A DNA stretch of 64,000 nucleotides from Prevotella sp. P5-92 (GTDB lineage Bacteria; Bacteroidota; Bacteroidia; Bacteroidales; Bacteroidaceae), in assembly GCF_002251245.1 (NCBI RefSeq), contig NZ_NPJG01000001.1:1-64000 (forward strand), read 5' to 3'. The position numbers and the translations under genes were made by a program. The notes under the pieces were generated by a model that searched no databases, was not told where the DNA came from, and saw only the letters and a list, made by a program, of their open reading frames with translations. Shown piece by piece: positions 34,562 through 42,847 of this stretch. Positions within the stretch are counted from its first letter, which is position 1, and every line of letters starts with the position of its first letter.

Positions 34562-35920
34562 ATGAAGAAAAAAGGCAATATACTTATCATCGACGACAAC
34601 GAGGCGATGCTCGTATCGCTGAGGATGCTATTGAAGAACGTGTGCGAGGATGTACAGACATCCACCAACCCCAACGCCATTCCTACGCTCATGCGGAGGA
34701 AAAGGCCCGACGTGGTGCTGCTCGACATGAACTTCGGGCGAGGCATCAACAACGGCAACGAGGGACTCCTGTGGCTGAGGGAAATAAAGCGTATGGAACC
34801 TGACGTGGCCGTAGTGCTCTTCACTGCCTATGCCGACATCGACCTTGCCGTGAGGGGAATAAAGGATGGTGCGGCCGACTTTATTGTCAAACCGTTTGAG
34901 AACGAGGTGCTGATAGAGAAACTCAGAGCCCAGTTGCCTGCCAAGGGAGGAAAGGATCGCACAGACGGTCAGACGTCGTCGCTGTCATCAACGGTAAATG
35001 GAGGAATAGTAAGCCGTTGCGACGCCATGGCAACAGTGATGGAGATGGTGGAGAAGGTCGCGCCAACAGATGCCAACATCCTCATCACCGGCGAGAACGG
35101 TACAGGCAAGGAAGTGCTGGCGCGAGAGATTCACCGCCTGTCGCGGCGACGTGCCAAACAGATGGTGACGGTGGATATGGGAGCCATCACCGAGACACTA
35201 TTTGAGAGTGAGCTGTTCGGATATGTACGAGGGGCATTCACCGACGCCAAGAGCGACAAACCGGGAAAGATGGAACTGGCCGAGGGCAGCACACTCTTCA
35301 TGGACGAGATAGGCAACCTCTCGTATCCTCTCCAAGCCAAACTGCTCACAGCCCTGCAACGAAGGACCGTGACACGAATAGGCGGCACAAAGGAGATTCC
35401 TATAGACATCCGCCTCATTTCCGCCACCAACCGCGACCTGCAGCAGATGGTGAAGGAAGGCTCGTTTCGCGAGGATCTGCTCTATCGCATGAACACCATC
35501 TGCCTTCATCTGCCTCCATTGCGCGAGCGCAAAGAGGATATAATACCTCTTGCTGAGCAGTTTATGAAGAAATTCTCCGACTTCTACAATAAGACTCCAA
35601 TAGAAATAGACGAGAAGACCCGCCGTCAACTGCTCGAATATCCATGGCCAGGAAACATCCGCGAACTGGAACATACGATGGAGAGAGCGGTGATAATAGG
35701 TGAGGCTCCACTATCCTCTGGTGGAGGATTGAGCCATGCGAGTTACGGTGAACAGCCAATCCCTCCCACTGGCGTGCAGAGGGGCACTTTGGCTTCCATG
35801 GAGCGCGACCTCATCGCCCGAACCATTCATGAATGCGACGGTAATCTTTCGCTCGTGGCACAACGGTTAGACATAGCACGACAGACCTTATACAACAAGA
35901 TAAAGAAATATGGACTATAA
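34562..35920 (+). CDS. NtrC-family sigma-54-dependent response regulator
   Basis: A 452-residue activator: receiver (Asp55 in VVLLDMNFGRG), AAA+ ATPase, Fis-type HTH. The AAA+ domain has Walker A GENGTGKE (177-184), the sigma-54-contacting loop as GAFTDA (224-229) instead of GAFTGA, Walker B TLFMDEIGNL and the arginine-finger region RRTVTRIGGT. From memory GAFTDA is common in Bacteroidetes members, so I do not read it as a defect. It activates sigma-54 promoters. The only strong one I found here is that of the efflux operon at 58779. It overlaps its kinase gene by 11 bp. Confidence 0.93.
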   Translation: MKKKGNILIIDDNEAMLVSLRMLLKNVCEDVQTSTNPNAIPTLMRRKRPDVVLLDMNFGRGINNGNEGLLWLREIKRMEPDVAVVLFTAYADIDLAVRGIKDGAADFIVKPFENEVLIEKLRAQLPAKGGKDRTDGQTSSLSSTVNGGIVSRCDAMATVMEMVEKVAPTDANILITGENGTGKEVLAREIHRLSRRRAKQMVTVDMGAITETLFESELFGYVRGAFTDAKSDKPGKMELAEGSTLFMDEIGNLSYPLQAKLLTALQRRTVTRIGGTKEIPIDIRLISATNRDLQQMVKEGSFREDLLYRMNTICLHLPPLRERKEDIIPLAEQFMKKFSDFYNKTPIEIDEKTRRQLLEYPWPGNIRELEHTMERAVIIGEAPLSSGGGLSHASYGEQPIPPTGVQRGTLASMERDLIARTIHECDGNLSLVAQRLDIARQTLYNKIKKYGL

Positions 35921-37034
35921 CGTCATCATAGCCATCGTCGCCACAGCCGCGATAGCTGCCGTGGGCTATAGTCTGCTGTATCGCCGTTACCGCCGCACCA
36001 TCGGCAAGGTGACGTTCCTCTTTAATGCCATCGACAACCTCGACTTTGCGTTCCACTTCCCTGAGCATGGGCGCGACCGTCTTGTCAACGAGTCGCTCAA
36101 CCGCATCAGACGCATCATCGAAAAGGCGCGACACGACCTTATGGAGCGTGAACGATACTACGAACAGATTATCAATGCCGTATCGACAGGCATAATGGTG
36201 GTAGATGAGCGAGGCGGCGTGCTTCAGCATAATGAGGCGGCACTCCGTCTGCTTGGTGTGGAAGTGCTGACATTCGAGAGTCAGGTGATGGATAAACTCG
36301 CATCTGAGAATTTCTTGAGACGAGAGACCGCAGCATTACTCAATGGCAAGAAAGTGCGTATCATCGCCTTCAGCGACATCCGCAATGAATTGTCATCACG
36401 CGAGTTGGAGTCATGGACAAAGCTTATCCGTGTGTTAACGCATGAGATAATGAATAATGTGGCACCGATAACATCGCTCAGTGAAACACTTATCCATAAG
36501 GCCGACGACGATGATATAAAAGAAGGATTGTCGGTCATCAATACCACAGGCAAGCAACTGCTCAACTTCGTGAATAACTACCGCCGCATGACGCTCATTC
36601 TCAAACCACAACCTAAGCTATTCTATGTCAAACCGTTTCTTGAGCGCATGATAACCATCAGCTCTGAGTATTCCAAAGACTCGAACATCAACCTTGACAT
36701 CCCCGTCTCCGACCTACTCCTCTATGCCGACGAAAGCCTCATAGCCCATGTGGTCACCAATCTGCTGAAGAACGCCGTAGAGGCAGGTGCTACCTCTATA
36801 TCCTTGTCAGCTTACACCACTCCCGACGACTCTATCATTATCGACATCAGTAACAACGGCAACCCCATTCCCTCCGAGGAGGCCCAACAAATCTTCGTCC
36901 CTTTCTTCACCACCAAGCCTACAGGCAGCGGCATCGGTCTGAGCATCTCGCGCCAGATAAAGAAACAAAGCGGCGGCAGTATCGAACTGATTACACCCGC
37001 CCCCACCGCCACTCTCTTCCGACTCAAATTCTGA
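35910..37034 (+). CDS. PAS-containing sensor histidine kinase, NtrB-like
   Basis: A 374-residue kinase: an N-terminal membrane helix (about 4-24), a PAS-like domain (about 80-150, IINAVSTGIMVVDERGGVLQHNEAALRLLG), phospho-acceptor His178 in RVLTHEIMNNVAPI, and an HATPase domain (LLKNAVEAG, PTGSGIGLSISRQI). Its catalytic core is similar to that of the kinase at 29815, so the two pairs are related. The 11-bp overlap with the NtrC-type gene indicates translational coupling and a cognate pair. Confidence 0.9.
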   Translation: MDYNVIIAIVATAAIAAVGYSLLYRRYRRTIGKVTFLFNAIDNLDFAFHFPEHGRDRLVNESLNRIRRIIEKARHDLMERERYYEQIINAVSTGIMVVDERGGVLQHNEAALRLLGVEVLTFESQVMDKLASENFLRRETAALLNGKKVRIIAFSDIRNELSSRELESWTKLIRVLTHEIMNNVAPITSLSETLIHKADDDDIKEGLSVINTTGKQLLNFVNNYRRMTLILKPQPKLFYVKPFLERMITISSEYSKDSNINLDIPVSDLLLYADESLIAHVVTNLLKNAVEAGATSISLSAYTTPDDSIIIDISNNGNPIPSEEAQQIFVPFFTTKPTGSGIGLSISRQIKKQSGGSIELITPAPTATLFRLKF

Positions 37035-37084
37035 CCGCAAACGTAACAGCGTGACAAGCGTGACAACGTTTTGCTGGATAGACC

Positions 37085-37108
37085 AAATAGGCAAAAATGA
37101 GCCTATTT
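37085..37108 (+). terminator. Probable terminator after the kinase gene
   Basis: AAATAGGC (37085-37092) pairs with GCCTATTT (37101-37108), followed by an A/T-only stretch. Confidence 0.5.
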
Positions 37109-37122
37109 ATATATATTATAAA

Positions 37123-37188
37123 TTCTCCAGTTAGGGAAATAATTTTCTCCAGTTAGGGAACAAATTATCTCCAGTTAGAGAAATGATT
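37123..37188. repeat. Three tandem 22-nt units
   Basis: Units starting at 37123, 37145 and 37167 share TCTCCAGTTAGGGAA with small changes. Each has weakly inverted ends (TTCTC...GGGAA). Confidence 0.75.
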
Positions 37189-37423
37189 TGAAAATATTAT
37201 AACAAAGATGCTCATTCCGCATGTGTCAAATATATTCAAAGCAGTATTTATCCTTGCAAGTATAGAGTGTTACAAAGCGTGACAGCGTGACATGTGTGAC
37301 AGCGTGACAAGCGTGACAGCCTTTAAGCTCTAAAAAATGAAAATAAACACAGTCTTTGGCATTAACTTTTCGACTTTCGTTCGTTATTATAGATAAAGGA
37401 ACAACAATAAAAGTGATTAGAAC

Positions 37424-38263
37424 ATGAAAAAGGTATTATTTATTTTGGCTATTGCCATGTGTATGGGAGCGATTACCGCTCTCGGAATGGACAGAGTGAA
37501 GAAGACTGTACCGCTGCCCCAATTTAATAAGGTGATGATCAAAGCTGGCATCACAGTCAACTACGCCCAAGGCTCGAAATACGAATGTATCATCATCGCT
37601 TCGCCAAAGGACATGGAGAATGTTAAGGTGGAAGTGAAGGACCAACAGTTGAACATCTCCGTGGAAAGCGAGAAGAAAAAGATAAACGGAGTGACGTTTA
37701 GTTCCGCCAAACTCTCTGACGAGGTTGTTGTGAAGGTCACATCACCCGAACTCAAGGTGGCAGAAAGTCTGGGCAGCGGGGATTTTATCGCCACAACAGA
37801 TATCAAGACGAACGATATTCGTTTCAAGGTAACTGGCTCGGGCGACATCAAACTCAGGAAAGTGACTGCCGACTGGTTGATATTGACCATTTCCGGCTCA
37901 GGAGATATTGACCTGCAGCAAGCTAATGCGGAAAAAATCAACGCATCAGTGGCGGGCTCGGGCGACATCGACATCGACAATGTTGCTTCCGTATGCAAAA
38001 AGGCTGAACTTTCGGTGGCTGGTTCGGGTAATATTGACGCGACGTTCTCTGACTGCCACGAACTGAAATGCAGCGTAGCCGGGTCGGGTGAGATAGAACT
38101 AAAGGGTAAGGTGGTCAACTACAGTTCTTCGATTGCCGGCTCAGGTGAAATTAAGAAGAATGAACTTGTTATAACTGGCAACAGTAGCGAGAGCAACACC
38201 AACGGTCGTTCGATTTTACGAAAGAAGCCAAGGACAGTGAACAACATTAATGCAAGACCATAA
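37424..38263 (+). CDS. Exported head-GIN domain protein (DUF2807-like)
   Basis: A 279-residue exported protein with an N-terminal signal peptide (about 1-20). The middle is a right-handed beta-helix of about 20-residue turns, marked by repeated GSGDI, GSGNI and GSGEI motifs (from about residue 115 to 245). This is typical of head-GIN/DUF2807 proteins, found in Bacteroidetes as periplasmic or surface proteins of unclear function and often linked to ECF sigma genes. Here the sigma gene follows 17 bp downstream, so it is probably both a target and an operon partner. The C-terminus is basic and disordered. Confidence 0.82.
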   Translation: MKKVLFILAIAMCMGAITALGMDRVKKTVPLPQFNKVMIKAGITVNYAQGSKYECIIIASPKDMENVKVEVKDQQLNISVESEKKKINGVTFSSAKLSDEVVVKVTSPELKVAESLGSGDFIATTDIKTNDIRFKVTGSGDIKLRKVTADWLILTISGSGDIDLQQANAEKINASVAGSGDIDIDNVASVCKKAELSVAGSGNIDATFSDCHELKCSVAGSGEIELKGKVVNYSSSIAGSGEIKKNELVITGNSSESNTNGRSILRKKPRTVNNINARP

Positions 38264-38280
38264 AATCTCTATATAAAAGG

Positions 38281-38796
38281 ATGACACAAAGCGAGTTTGA
38301 GGCAATTGCCATTCAGTTAAGAACTGTGGCACATGGCGTGGCAAGGCAGATACTCTCGTCGGCTGACGATGCAGAAGATGCCGCAGGCGACGTTATGCTG
38401 CGCCTATGGACGCTACATGCCCAGCTCAAGGACGACGACCATGCCCTCAAACTCGCCACTGTCATCTCACAACGTCTTTCAATCGACATCATCAGAAAAC
38501 AAAAGAAACGCATTTCCATATTTGCCGATGCCGGGGAAGGCTTGGCGCAGAAGGCAGGGCAGGAGTCGAGTCCTTCGGAGCGAATGGAGCTGGAGGAAGA
38601 CGAGCGGTGGCTTGTCAGGCAGATGGAGAAGCTGCCGCCAAGAGAACTGCAAGTGCTCAAAATGCGCCAGATGGAACATCGCTCCAACAAAGAGATAGCA
38701 CGACTGTTAGGCATAGGCGAGGCATCAGTAAAAGTGATGCTGTCCAATGCACGAAAGAAATTGTTTAACGACATAAAAATGAGGAACAGACAATGA
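38281..38796 (+). CDS. ECF-type RNA polymerase sigma factor
   Basis: A 171-residue sigma-70 family protein with region 2 (ILSSADDAEDAAGDVMLRLW) and region 4 (LPPRELQVLKMRQMEHRSNKEIARLLGIGEASVKVMLSNARKKL) and no region 1 or 3. It is probably held inactive by the anti-sigma protein encoded by the next gene, which overlaps it by 4 bp. The expected targets are its own operon (head-GIN protein and unknown exported protein). Confidence 0.92.
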   Translation: MTQSEFEAIAIQLRTVAHGVARQILSSADDAEDAAGDVMLRLWTLHAQLKDDDHALKLATVISQRLSIDIIRKQKKRISIFADAGEGLAQKAGQESSPSERMELEEDERWLVRQMEKLPPRELQVLKMRQMEHRSNKEIARLLGIGEASVKVMLSNARKKLFNDIKMRNRQ

Positions 38797-39446
38797 AAGA
38801 TATTGAAAAACTGCTCAAGAGGTTTATGGACGGAGAGACATCAGTGGAGGAGGAAACAGCTCTCACAGATTTTTTCCGCAGTGCCACTGACGAAGACAGA
38901 CCTGCTAACATCTCGGGGGAAGACTGGGAAACATACAGGACAATGTTCCGCCAGTTTGAGGAGTGGGAAACAGGAGAGCAGGAGTCTCAAATGCACATCG
39001 CTGAGACAGTCAACGGGCAAGTCGCCCACGCTCACGGTAACAAGGTGGCATGGCTTTCTGCGGCAGCGGCTGTGGCAGCAATCTTTGTCTTGGCCTTTTT
39101 GCTTAATGTCGGCAGAAACAATAGGCAAGTCGTTGCCGAGGCGACACCTCCTGACACAGCAAAAGCCATCATTCTGCCTGTTGACACTTTCAGGGAAGGT
39201 AGCGGCAATAATGTCCCATCCTCTCATTCCCCGCAAAAGGCAAAACCACAAAAGCAACGCAAATTACCATACGCCCCTCCCGTTCCAAGGAGACTTATTG
39301 CACAGGCTACACAAACCAACGGGATTGGCGAGGACAGCATGCGAGTGGCTCTTGAAGAAGCTGAACGTCTGATTAATGCGATGACTGTGTATCAAGAAGT
39401 CAGAATAAGTGAGATTTGTAATATTGAATATGAAGAAGAATATTAA
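38793..39446 (+). CDS. Transmembrane anti-sigma factor-like protein
   Basis: A 217-residue single-pass protein. The N-terminal cytoplasmic part (KDIEKLLKRFMDGETSVEEE) resembles the zinc-free anti-sigma N-terminus of Bacteroidetes. One membrane helix follows (about 86-105, WLSAAAAVAAIFVLAFLLNV), then a proline-rich periplasmic region with RRLIAQ. Overlap with the sigma gene (ATGA) and this topology make it the likely partner that holds the sigma factor. The periplasmic end has no recognisable sensor domain. Confidence 0.78.
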   Translation: MKDIEKLLKRFMDGETSVEEETALTDFFRSATDEDRPANISGEDWETYRTMFRQFEEWETGEQESQMHIAETVNGQVAHAHGNKVAWLSAAAAVAAIFVLAFLLNVGRNNRQVVAEATPPDTAKAIILPVDTFREGSGNNVPSSHSPQKAKPQKQRKLPYAPPVPRRLIAQATQTNGIGEDSMRVALEEAERLINAMTVYQEVRISEICNIEYEEEY

Positions 39447-39458
39447 AAAAATATTATT

Positions 39459-40310
39459 ATGAAACGATATAGTATATTATTTATTGCCATGACAATTAGC
39501 GTTGTGGCATCGGCCCAAGAGAGTATCGAGAAATTGTTTAGTAGCCTCGACGCAAGAGGCGACAAGACGTTGTTGTCTAAGAATCATTATGAAGACAACA
39601 ACGACAATCCGACCACCTTTTGCAACTACGAGGAGATCGTGATGACAAAGTCAGCCTTCGGCAAACTCGGTGCGACATTTGTCACGACATTCACGAACGA
39701 GAAGGATGCATATAAACTATATAGCAAGACACTTAACGCTCCAAGCTCATTCAAGTCGGAGTTCAGTGTGCCTTACGGTACACAAAACGAATATTCCGTA
39801 ACCTTTGGTTCACATGCCACCCACAACTATCTCGTCGCCCTTTTCCGCGACAAGAAAAATTCCGATAAACGCCATGCCTATGCCATCGTGTGGTATGAGA
39901 GAGGCAGCGATATAATAATCTTGCATTATCATATCTACGGCAACGACCCAGCCCGAGTCCCACAACAGCGCGTCATCACATACGATGGCAAACAGATAAT
40001 CGACAACAAAGGATACGTAGTGACAGGATTGGAAAACCTGGAGCCTACCATCAACGACGATCTCGACTTCATGAAGCGTTTCGGCACACTGCGCGCGTCG
40101 TTCGTCTCCACCGAAGGTGACAAAACATTGGTACTCTATGGACTCGTGGTAAAGATTGCCGAACTATGCAAGAAGCACGGCAGGCTGCTCACCGACAACG
40201 AGCGCGCCACATGCGACAAGAGCCTTTCTGAACTAATAAAAAACTACTCCTTAGGCGACGTATATCTCACAGGCATGCTTGAGGAGGCAAGGATTGCGCT
40301 GAAGAAATAG
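39459..40310 (+). CDS. Exported protein of unknown function
   Basis: A 283-residue protein with a signal peptide (about 1-19, ending ASAQ). The mature part is soluble and mixed alpha/beta, with several aromatic strands (HAYAIVWYERGSDIIILHYHIYG). I do not recognise a family. It is the last gene of the sigma/anti-sigma operon, starting 12 bp after the anti-sigma gene. Its N-terminal region (SIEKLFSSLDARGDKTLLS) faintly recalls the small exported proteins often found behind ECF sigma genes in Bacteroidetes. A role in envelope stress is possible but only by association. Confidence 0.75.
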   Translation: MKRYSILFIAMTISVVASAQESIEKLFSSLDARGDKTLLSKNHYEDNNDNPTTFCNYEEIVMTKSAFGKLGATFVTTFTNEKDAYKLYSKTLNAPSSFKSEFSVPYGTQNEYSVTFGSHATHNYLVALFRDKKNSDKRHAYAIVWYERGSDIIILHYHIYGNDPARVPQQRVITYDGKQIIDNKGYVVTGLENLEPTINDDLDFMKRFGTLRASFVSTEGDKTLVLYGLVVKIAELCKKHGRLLTDNERATCDKSLSELIKNYSLGDVYLTGMLEEARIALKK

Positions 40311-40366
40311 CTAAATACAGTAATCGGTAATTTTCACCCTTCATTATCATGAACAAGAATCATCAC

Positions 40367-40660
40367 TAACAAATCAGTTTGTACCCTATCCCCCTTACGT
40401 TAATTATCCTGAGCCGAGGGTCGCGGGAGAGCTTGCGGCGCAGTTTGGTGATGAAGACATGGAGGCTGCGGGTGTTGAAATAACTGTCGTCGCCCCATAG
40501 TTCGAGCAGTATGTCACGATTGTTGACCACCTCGCCCTTGCTGCTGCAAAGCAGGCGAAGGATTTCCGACTCCCGATGCGATAATGGGATAATCTCAGCG
40601 TCTGCATTATCGGTTGCGTTAAATATGTCCCTAATTATTGTTAAATAGCAAATAAATATT
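40367..40660 (-). pseudogene. OmpR-type winged-helix fragment of a response regulator
   Basis: The minus strand reads an open frame ending at a TAG at 40367-40369. It contains PLSHRESEILRLLCSSKGEV, a WGDDSYFNTRSLHVFITKLR recognition-helix region and INVRGIGYKL at the end. This is the C-terminal DNA-binding domain of an OmpR/RprY-like response regulator. The receiver domain is missing and the frame meets a stop near 40661, so it is a remnant. No kinase partner lies nearby. Confidence 0.75.
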
Positions 40661-40680
40661 CATGACGCAATTGAAATACT

Positions 40681-40711
40681 TTTGTGTTTTCGATAATAAT
40701 AGCTACCTTTG
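40681..40711 (+). promoter_or_regulatory. Promoter of the pyrophosphatase/regulator operon
   Basis: TTTG (40681-40684), a 19-nt spacer, then TACCTTTG (40704-40711) followed by CATT. Confidence 0.75.
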
Positions 40712-40749
40712 CATTATCTTGTAAAATAGACAAATAAGATTGGTTACTT

Positions 40750-41832
40750 ATGAAGAAAGTGTTTTATGTGTTTGGACTTGCCTTGATGGTGATACTCGCT
40801 TTCTCGTCGTGCAGCGACAACGAGAGTGTGGAAACGGGTAAGTTCAAGTGGGTGTTTGATGCGCTGGATTGGGGCAAGGGAACGACGACATACGTCATAG
40901 GTCATAAAAGTCCCGATACAGACGCAGCTTGCTCTGCCATAACTTACGCATACCTTATGAATGCCTTGGGCTATAAGTGCGAGGCGAGGGTTGCGGGTAA
41001 GTTGAACAACGAGACGAAGATGGTGCTGCAGCGATTTGGTATTGAAGTGCCAAAGGTGATGGACAACGCCGATGGCGAACGAATGATAATGACAGACCAC
41101 AGCGAACTGCAACACGCCATTGAGGGAATGGACAGGGCGAAGATATTGCAGATAATAGACCACCACGCTTTGGGAAGTGCTGTAACATCGGCTCCGCTCT
41201 ACTGCCGTATAATGCCCGTCGGATCGACTTGCAGCGTGGTATATACGAGCTTCAAGGATTACGGAGTGACCATAGGCAAGGACATGGCTGGACTGATGCT
41301 GTCTGCCCTGCTAAGTGATACGAACAACATGACTTCGACAACGACAAGTGCCTTGGACAGAGTGATGTACCGTGAGCTGTTGCCACTTTCGGGCATAACC
41401 GACGCGGAGAGCTACTATAGGGAAATGGCAGACTCGTTGGCGTCATACTCGGGAATGACCGACGAGGAGATTTTCTTCTCTGACTATAAGGACTACGCCG
41501 CTAAGTCGGTGGGCAAGGAGATAGGTGTTGCCGTGGTAAACTCGCTCGACGAGGCGGCACAAGTAAGCCTGCGCAACCGGATGGCGACATTCATGCCCAC
41601 TGCCTTGGAGAAGAAAAAGAGGGAAATGGTGTTTGCCATGATAATAAACAAGAGAGACAACTACACGGACATAAAATATTATGGCGACGGTGCGAAGGAA
41701 ACCGTCGAGAAGGCTTTTGGCAAATCGGACAAAGACTACATAAGATGCGAGGGACAGTTGTCGCGCAAAAACGATTTCATTCCTGCCATAAACAAGGCTT
41801 TGGCAGGAATGACAAACACATTGGACAATTAA
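40750..41832 (+). CDS. Lipoprotein family II (DHH/DHHA2) inorganic pyrophosphatase
   Basis: A 360-residue protein of the manganese-dependent family II pyrophosphatases (pyrophosphate to two phosphates). Metal motifs are His52-x3-Asp56-x-Asp58 (GHKSPDTDAA), Asp116-His117 (TDHSE) and Asp137-His138-His139 (DHHALG). The DHHA2 domain ends with the SRKNDFIPAI loop that binds substrate. Family members are normally cytoplasmic and about 310 residues. This one has an N-terminal lipoprotein signal with Cys21 (AFSSCSDN), placing it in the periplasm or at the cell surface. It is co-transcribed with a membrane-bound regulator 42 bp downstream. Confidence 0.85.
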   Translation: MKKVFYVFGLALMVILAFSSCSDNESVETGKFKWVFDALDWGKGTTTYVIGHKSPDTDAACSAITYAYLMNALGYKCEARVAGKLNNETKMVLQRFGIEVPKVMDNADGERMIMTDHSELQHAIEGMDRAKILQIIDHHALGSAVTSAPLYCRIMPVGSTCSVVYTSFKDYGVTIGKDMAGLMLSALLSDTNNMTSTTTSALDRVMYRELLPLSGITDAESYYREMADSLASYSGMTDEEIFFSDYKDYAAKSVGKEIGVAVVNSLDEAAQVSLRNRMATFMPTALEKKKREMVFAMIINKRDNYTDIKYYGDGAKETVEKAFGKSDKDYIRCEGQLSRKNDFIPAINKALAGMTNTLDN

Positions 41833-41874
41833 GAAAACTTGGAAAAGTGTATCTGATGTATAGAAAAATACAAT

Positions 41875-42729
41875 ATGAAGAAACTGCCGATACTTATATT
41901 TATAGTGCTTTGCTTCACTGCCATGGCAACAAGCTATGGTAGCTATCGCAAGGCACAGAGAAACATCGAGAGCGACTTGCAACAGGCTCTCGCCAAGACC
42001 ATCAACGAGAAGGGCGTGGAAACAATGCGCCAAGACTCTATACGCGCCTACCGAAGCATCGCCCGCACAGAGGGCGAGATGATGACTATAGCTGTGGGCG
42101 ACGAGACCCTGCGCAGACATCTCCGTAATCAGCAGTTGGGCGAGATGGCATTTATCACCTATACAGTAGGACGCGAAAGAGGACGATGGAAGGTGACGTT
42201 CGATACTGAGGCAAAGTGTTCGGCTGCAATGATATGGAGCCTATCAGACCAAAGGCTATCTGCATGGCTCACCGTCATGGCATTGCTTTCGCTCGCCTTG
42301 TCGTTCAGGGACAAAAGGCAAAGTCAACCGACGACAAACCGAGAGCCATCAAGTTCGCTTGAATGGCCGAGGTGCGAAGGAGGAAGGCAAAGTCAACCGA
42401 CGACAAACCGAGAGCCATCAAGCTCGCTTGAATGGCCGAGGTGCGAAGGAGGAAGACAAAGTCAACCGATAACGATGGATTGTTTCAGTGCTACCCATCT
42501 CACTCCTATGCAGCGCCAGCTCATGGAGATGTTTGTTGCCTCCGACTCTCACCGTCTGTCAAAGCATGAAATATGTGATGTACTATGGCCAAAGAAGGAT
42601 GATGCTAACGAGACATTATATGCCTTGATAAGCAGATTGAAACGCGAATTGGACAAGACAAGCAATTACGACATCATATCTGACCGGGGCAGGGCTTATG
42701 TTCTAAAGCAAAGAAAATCAGGAAGTTGA
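41875..42729 (+). CDS. Membrane-anchored winged-helix transcription regulator
   Basis: A 284-residue one-component regulator. A first membrane helix (about 4-20), a roughly 105-residue periplasmic domain, a second helix (about 130-150, LSAWLTVMALLSLALSF), a low-complexity linker holding a 23-residue tandem duplication, and a C-terminal OmpR-like winged helix (about 212-284, SATHLTPMQRQLMEMFV to DRGRAYVLK). It would read an envelope signal and bind DNA while in the membrane, as ToxR and CadC do, with the domain order reversed. It follows the pyrophosphatase gene and precedes an outer-membrane barrel gene, its likely target. Confidence 0.82.
   Translation: MKKLPILIFIVLCFTAMATSYGSYRKAQRNIESDLQQALAKTINEKGVETMRQDSIRAYRSIARTEGEMMTIAVGDETLRRHLRNQQLGEMAFITYTVGRERGRWKVTFDTEAKCSAAMIWSLSDQRLSAWLTVMALLSLALSFRDKRQSQPTTNREPSSSLEWPRCEGGRQSQPTTNREPSSSLEWPRCEGGRQSQPITMDCFSATHLTPMQRQLMEMFVASDSHRLSKHEICDVLWPKKDDANETLYALISRLKRELDKTSNYDIISDRGRAYVLKQRKSGS
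42317..42470 (+). repeat. 69-bp in-frame tandem duplication
   Basis: Copies start at 42317 and 42386 and are almost identical (one T/C change). A third, partial copy starts at 42455. Each full copy encodes 23 residues including QPTTNREPSSSLEWPRCEGG, lengthening the linker between membrane and DNA-binding domain. Confidence 0.9.
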
Positions 42730-42763
42730 CTTTCTGACAGAATAATTGTCAGACAAATGTCAG
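42727..42763 (+). promoter_or_regulatory. Pho-box-like operator ahead of the barrel gene
   Basis: Two direct copies of TGTCAG start at 42747 and 42758, 11 bp apart (TTGTCAG-ACAA-ATGTCAG), the 7-4-7 layout used by OmpR/PhoB-type winged helices. An inverted CTGACA lies at 42734-42739. The array ends about 34 bp upstream of the -7 box. Confidence 0.6.
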
Positions 42764-42796
42764 TATAAAAAAACGGTTTATCTCAGAGTTACTTAT

Positions 42797-42804
42797 TACT
42801 TTTG
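42797..42804 (+). promoter_or_regulatory. -7 box of the barrel gene
   Basis: TACTTTTG followed by CATT. The -33 position lacks a good TTG, as expected for an activator-dependent promoter. Confidence 0.6.
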
Positions 42805-42847
42805 CATTCCGAAAGCGTGGAAGGTTTCTCGCTAATGTAAAAAAGGA

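Larger units (their letters stand above)
37035..37423. other. Repeat-rich intergenic region
   Basis: This 389-bp gap is non-coding. It contains short GCGTGACA repeats at 37048-37064 and 37277-37319, a hairpin terminator at 37085-37108 and three tandem 22-nt units at 37123-37188. No standard TAnnTTTG promoter is evident ahead of the next gene; that operon may use its own ECF sigma factor. Confidence 0.65.

Noticed and set aside
34562-35920. GAFTDA instead of GAFTGA as evidence for a regulator unable to use sigma-54
   Set aside because: As far as I recall this variant is usual in Bacteroidetes members, and a sigma-54 promoter is present in the window.
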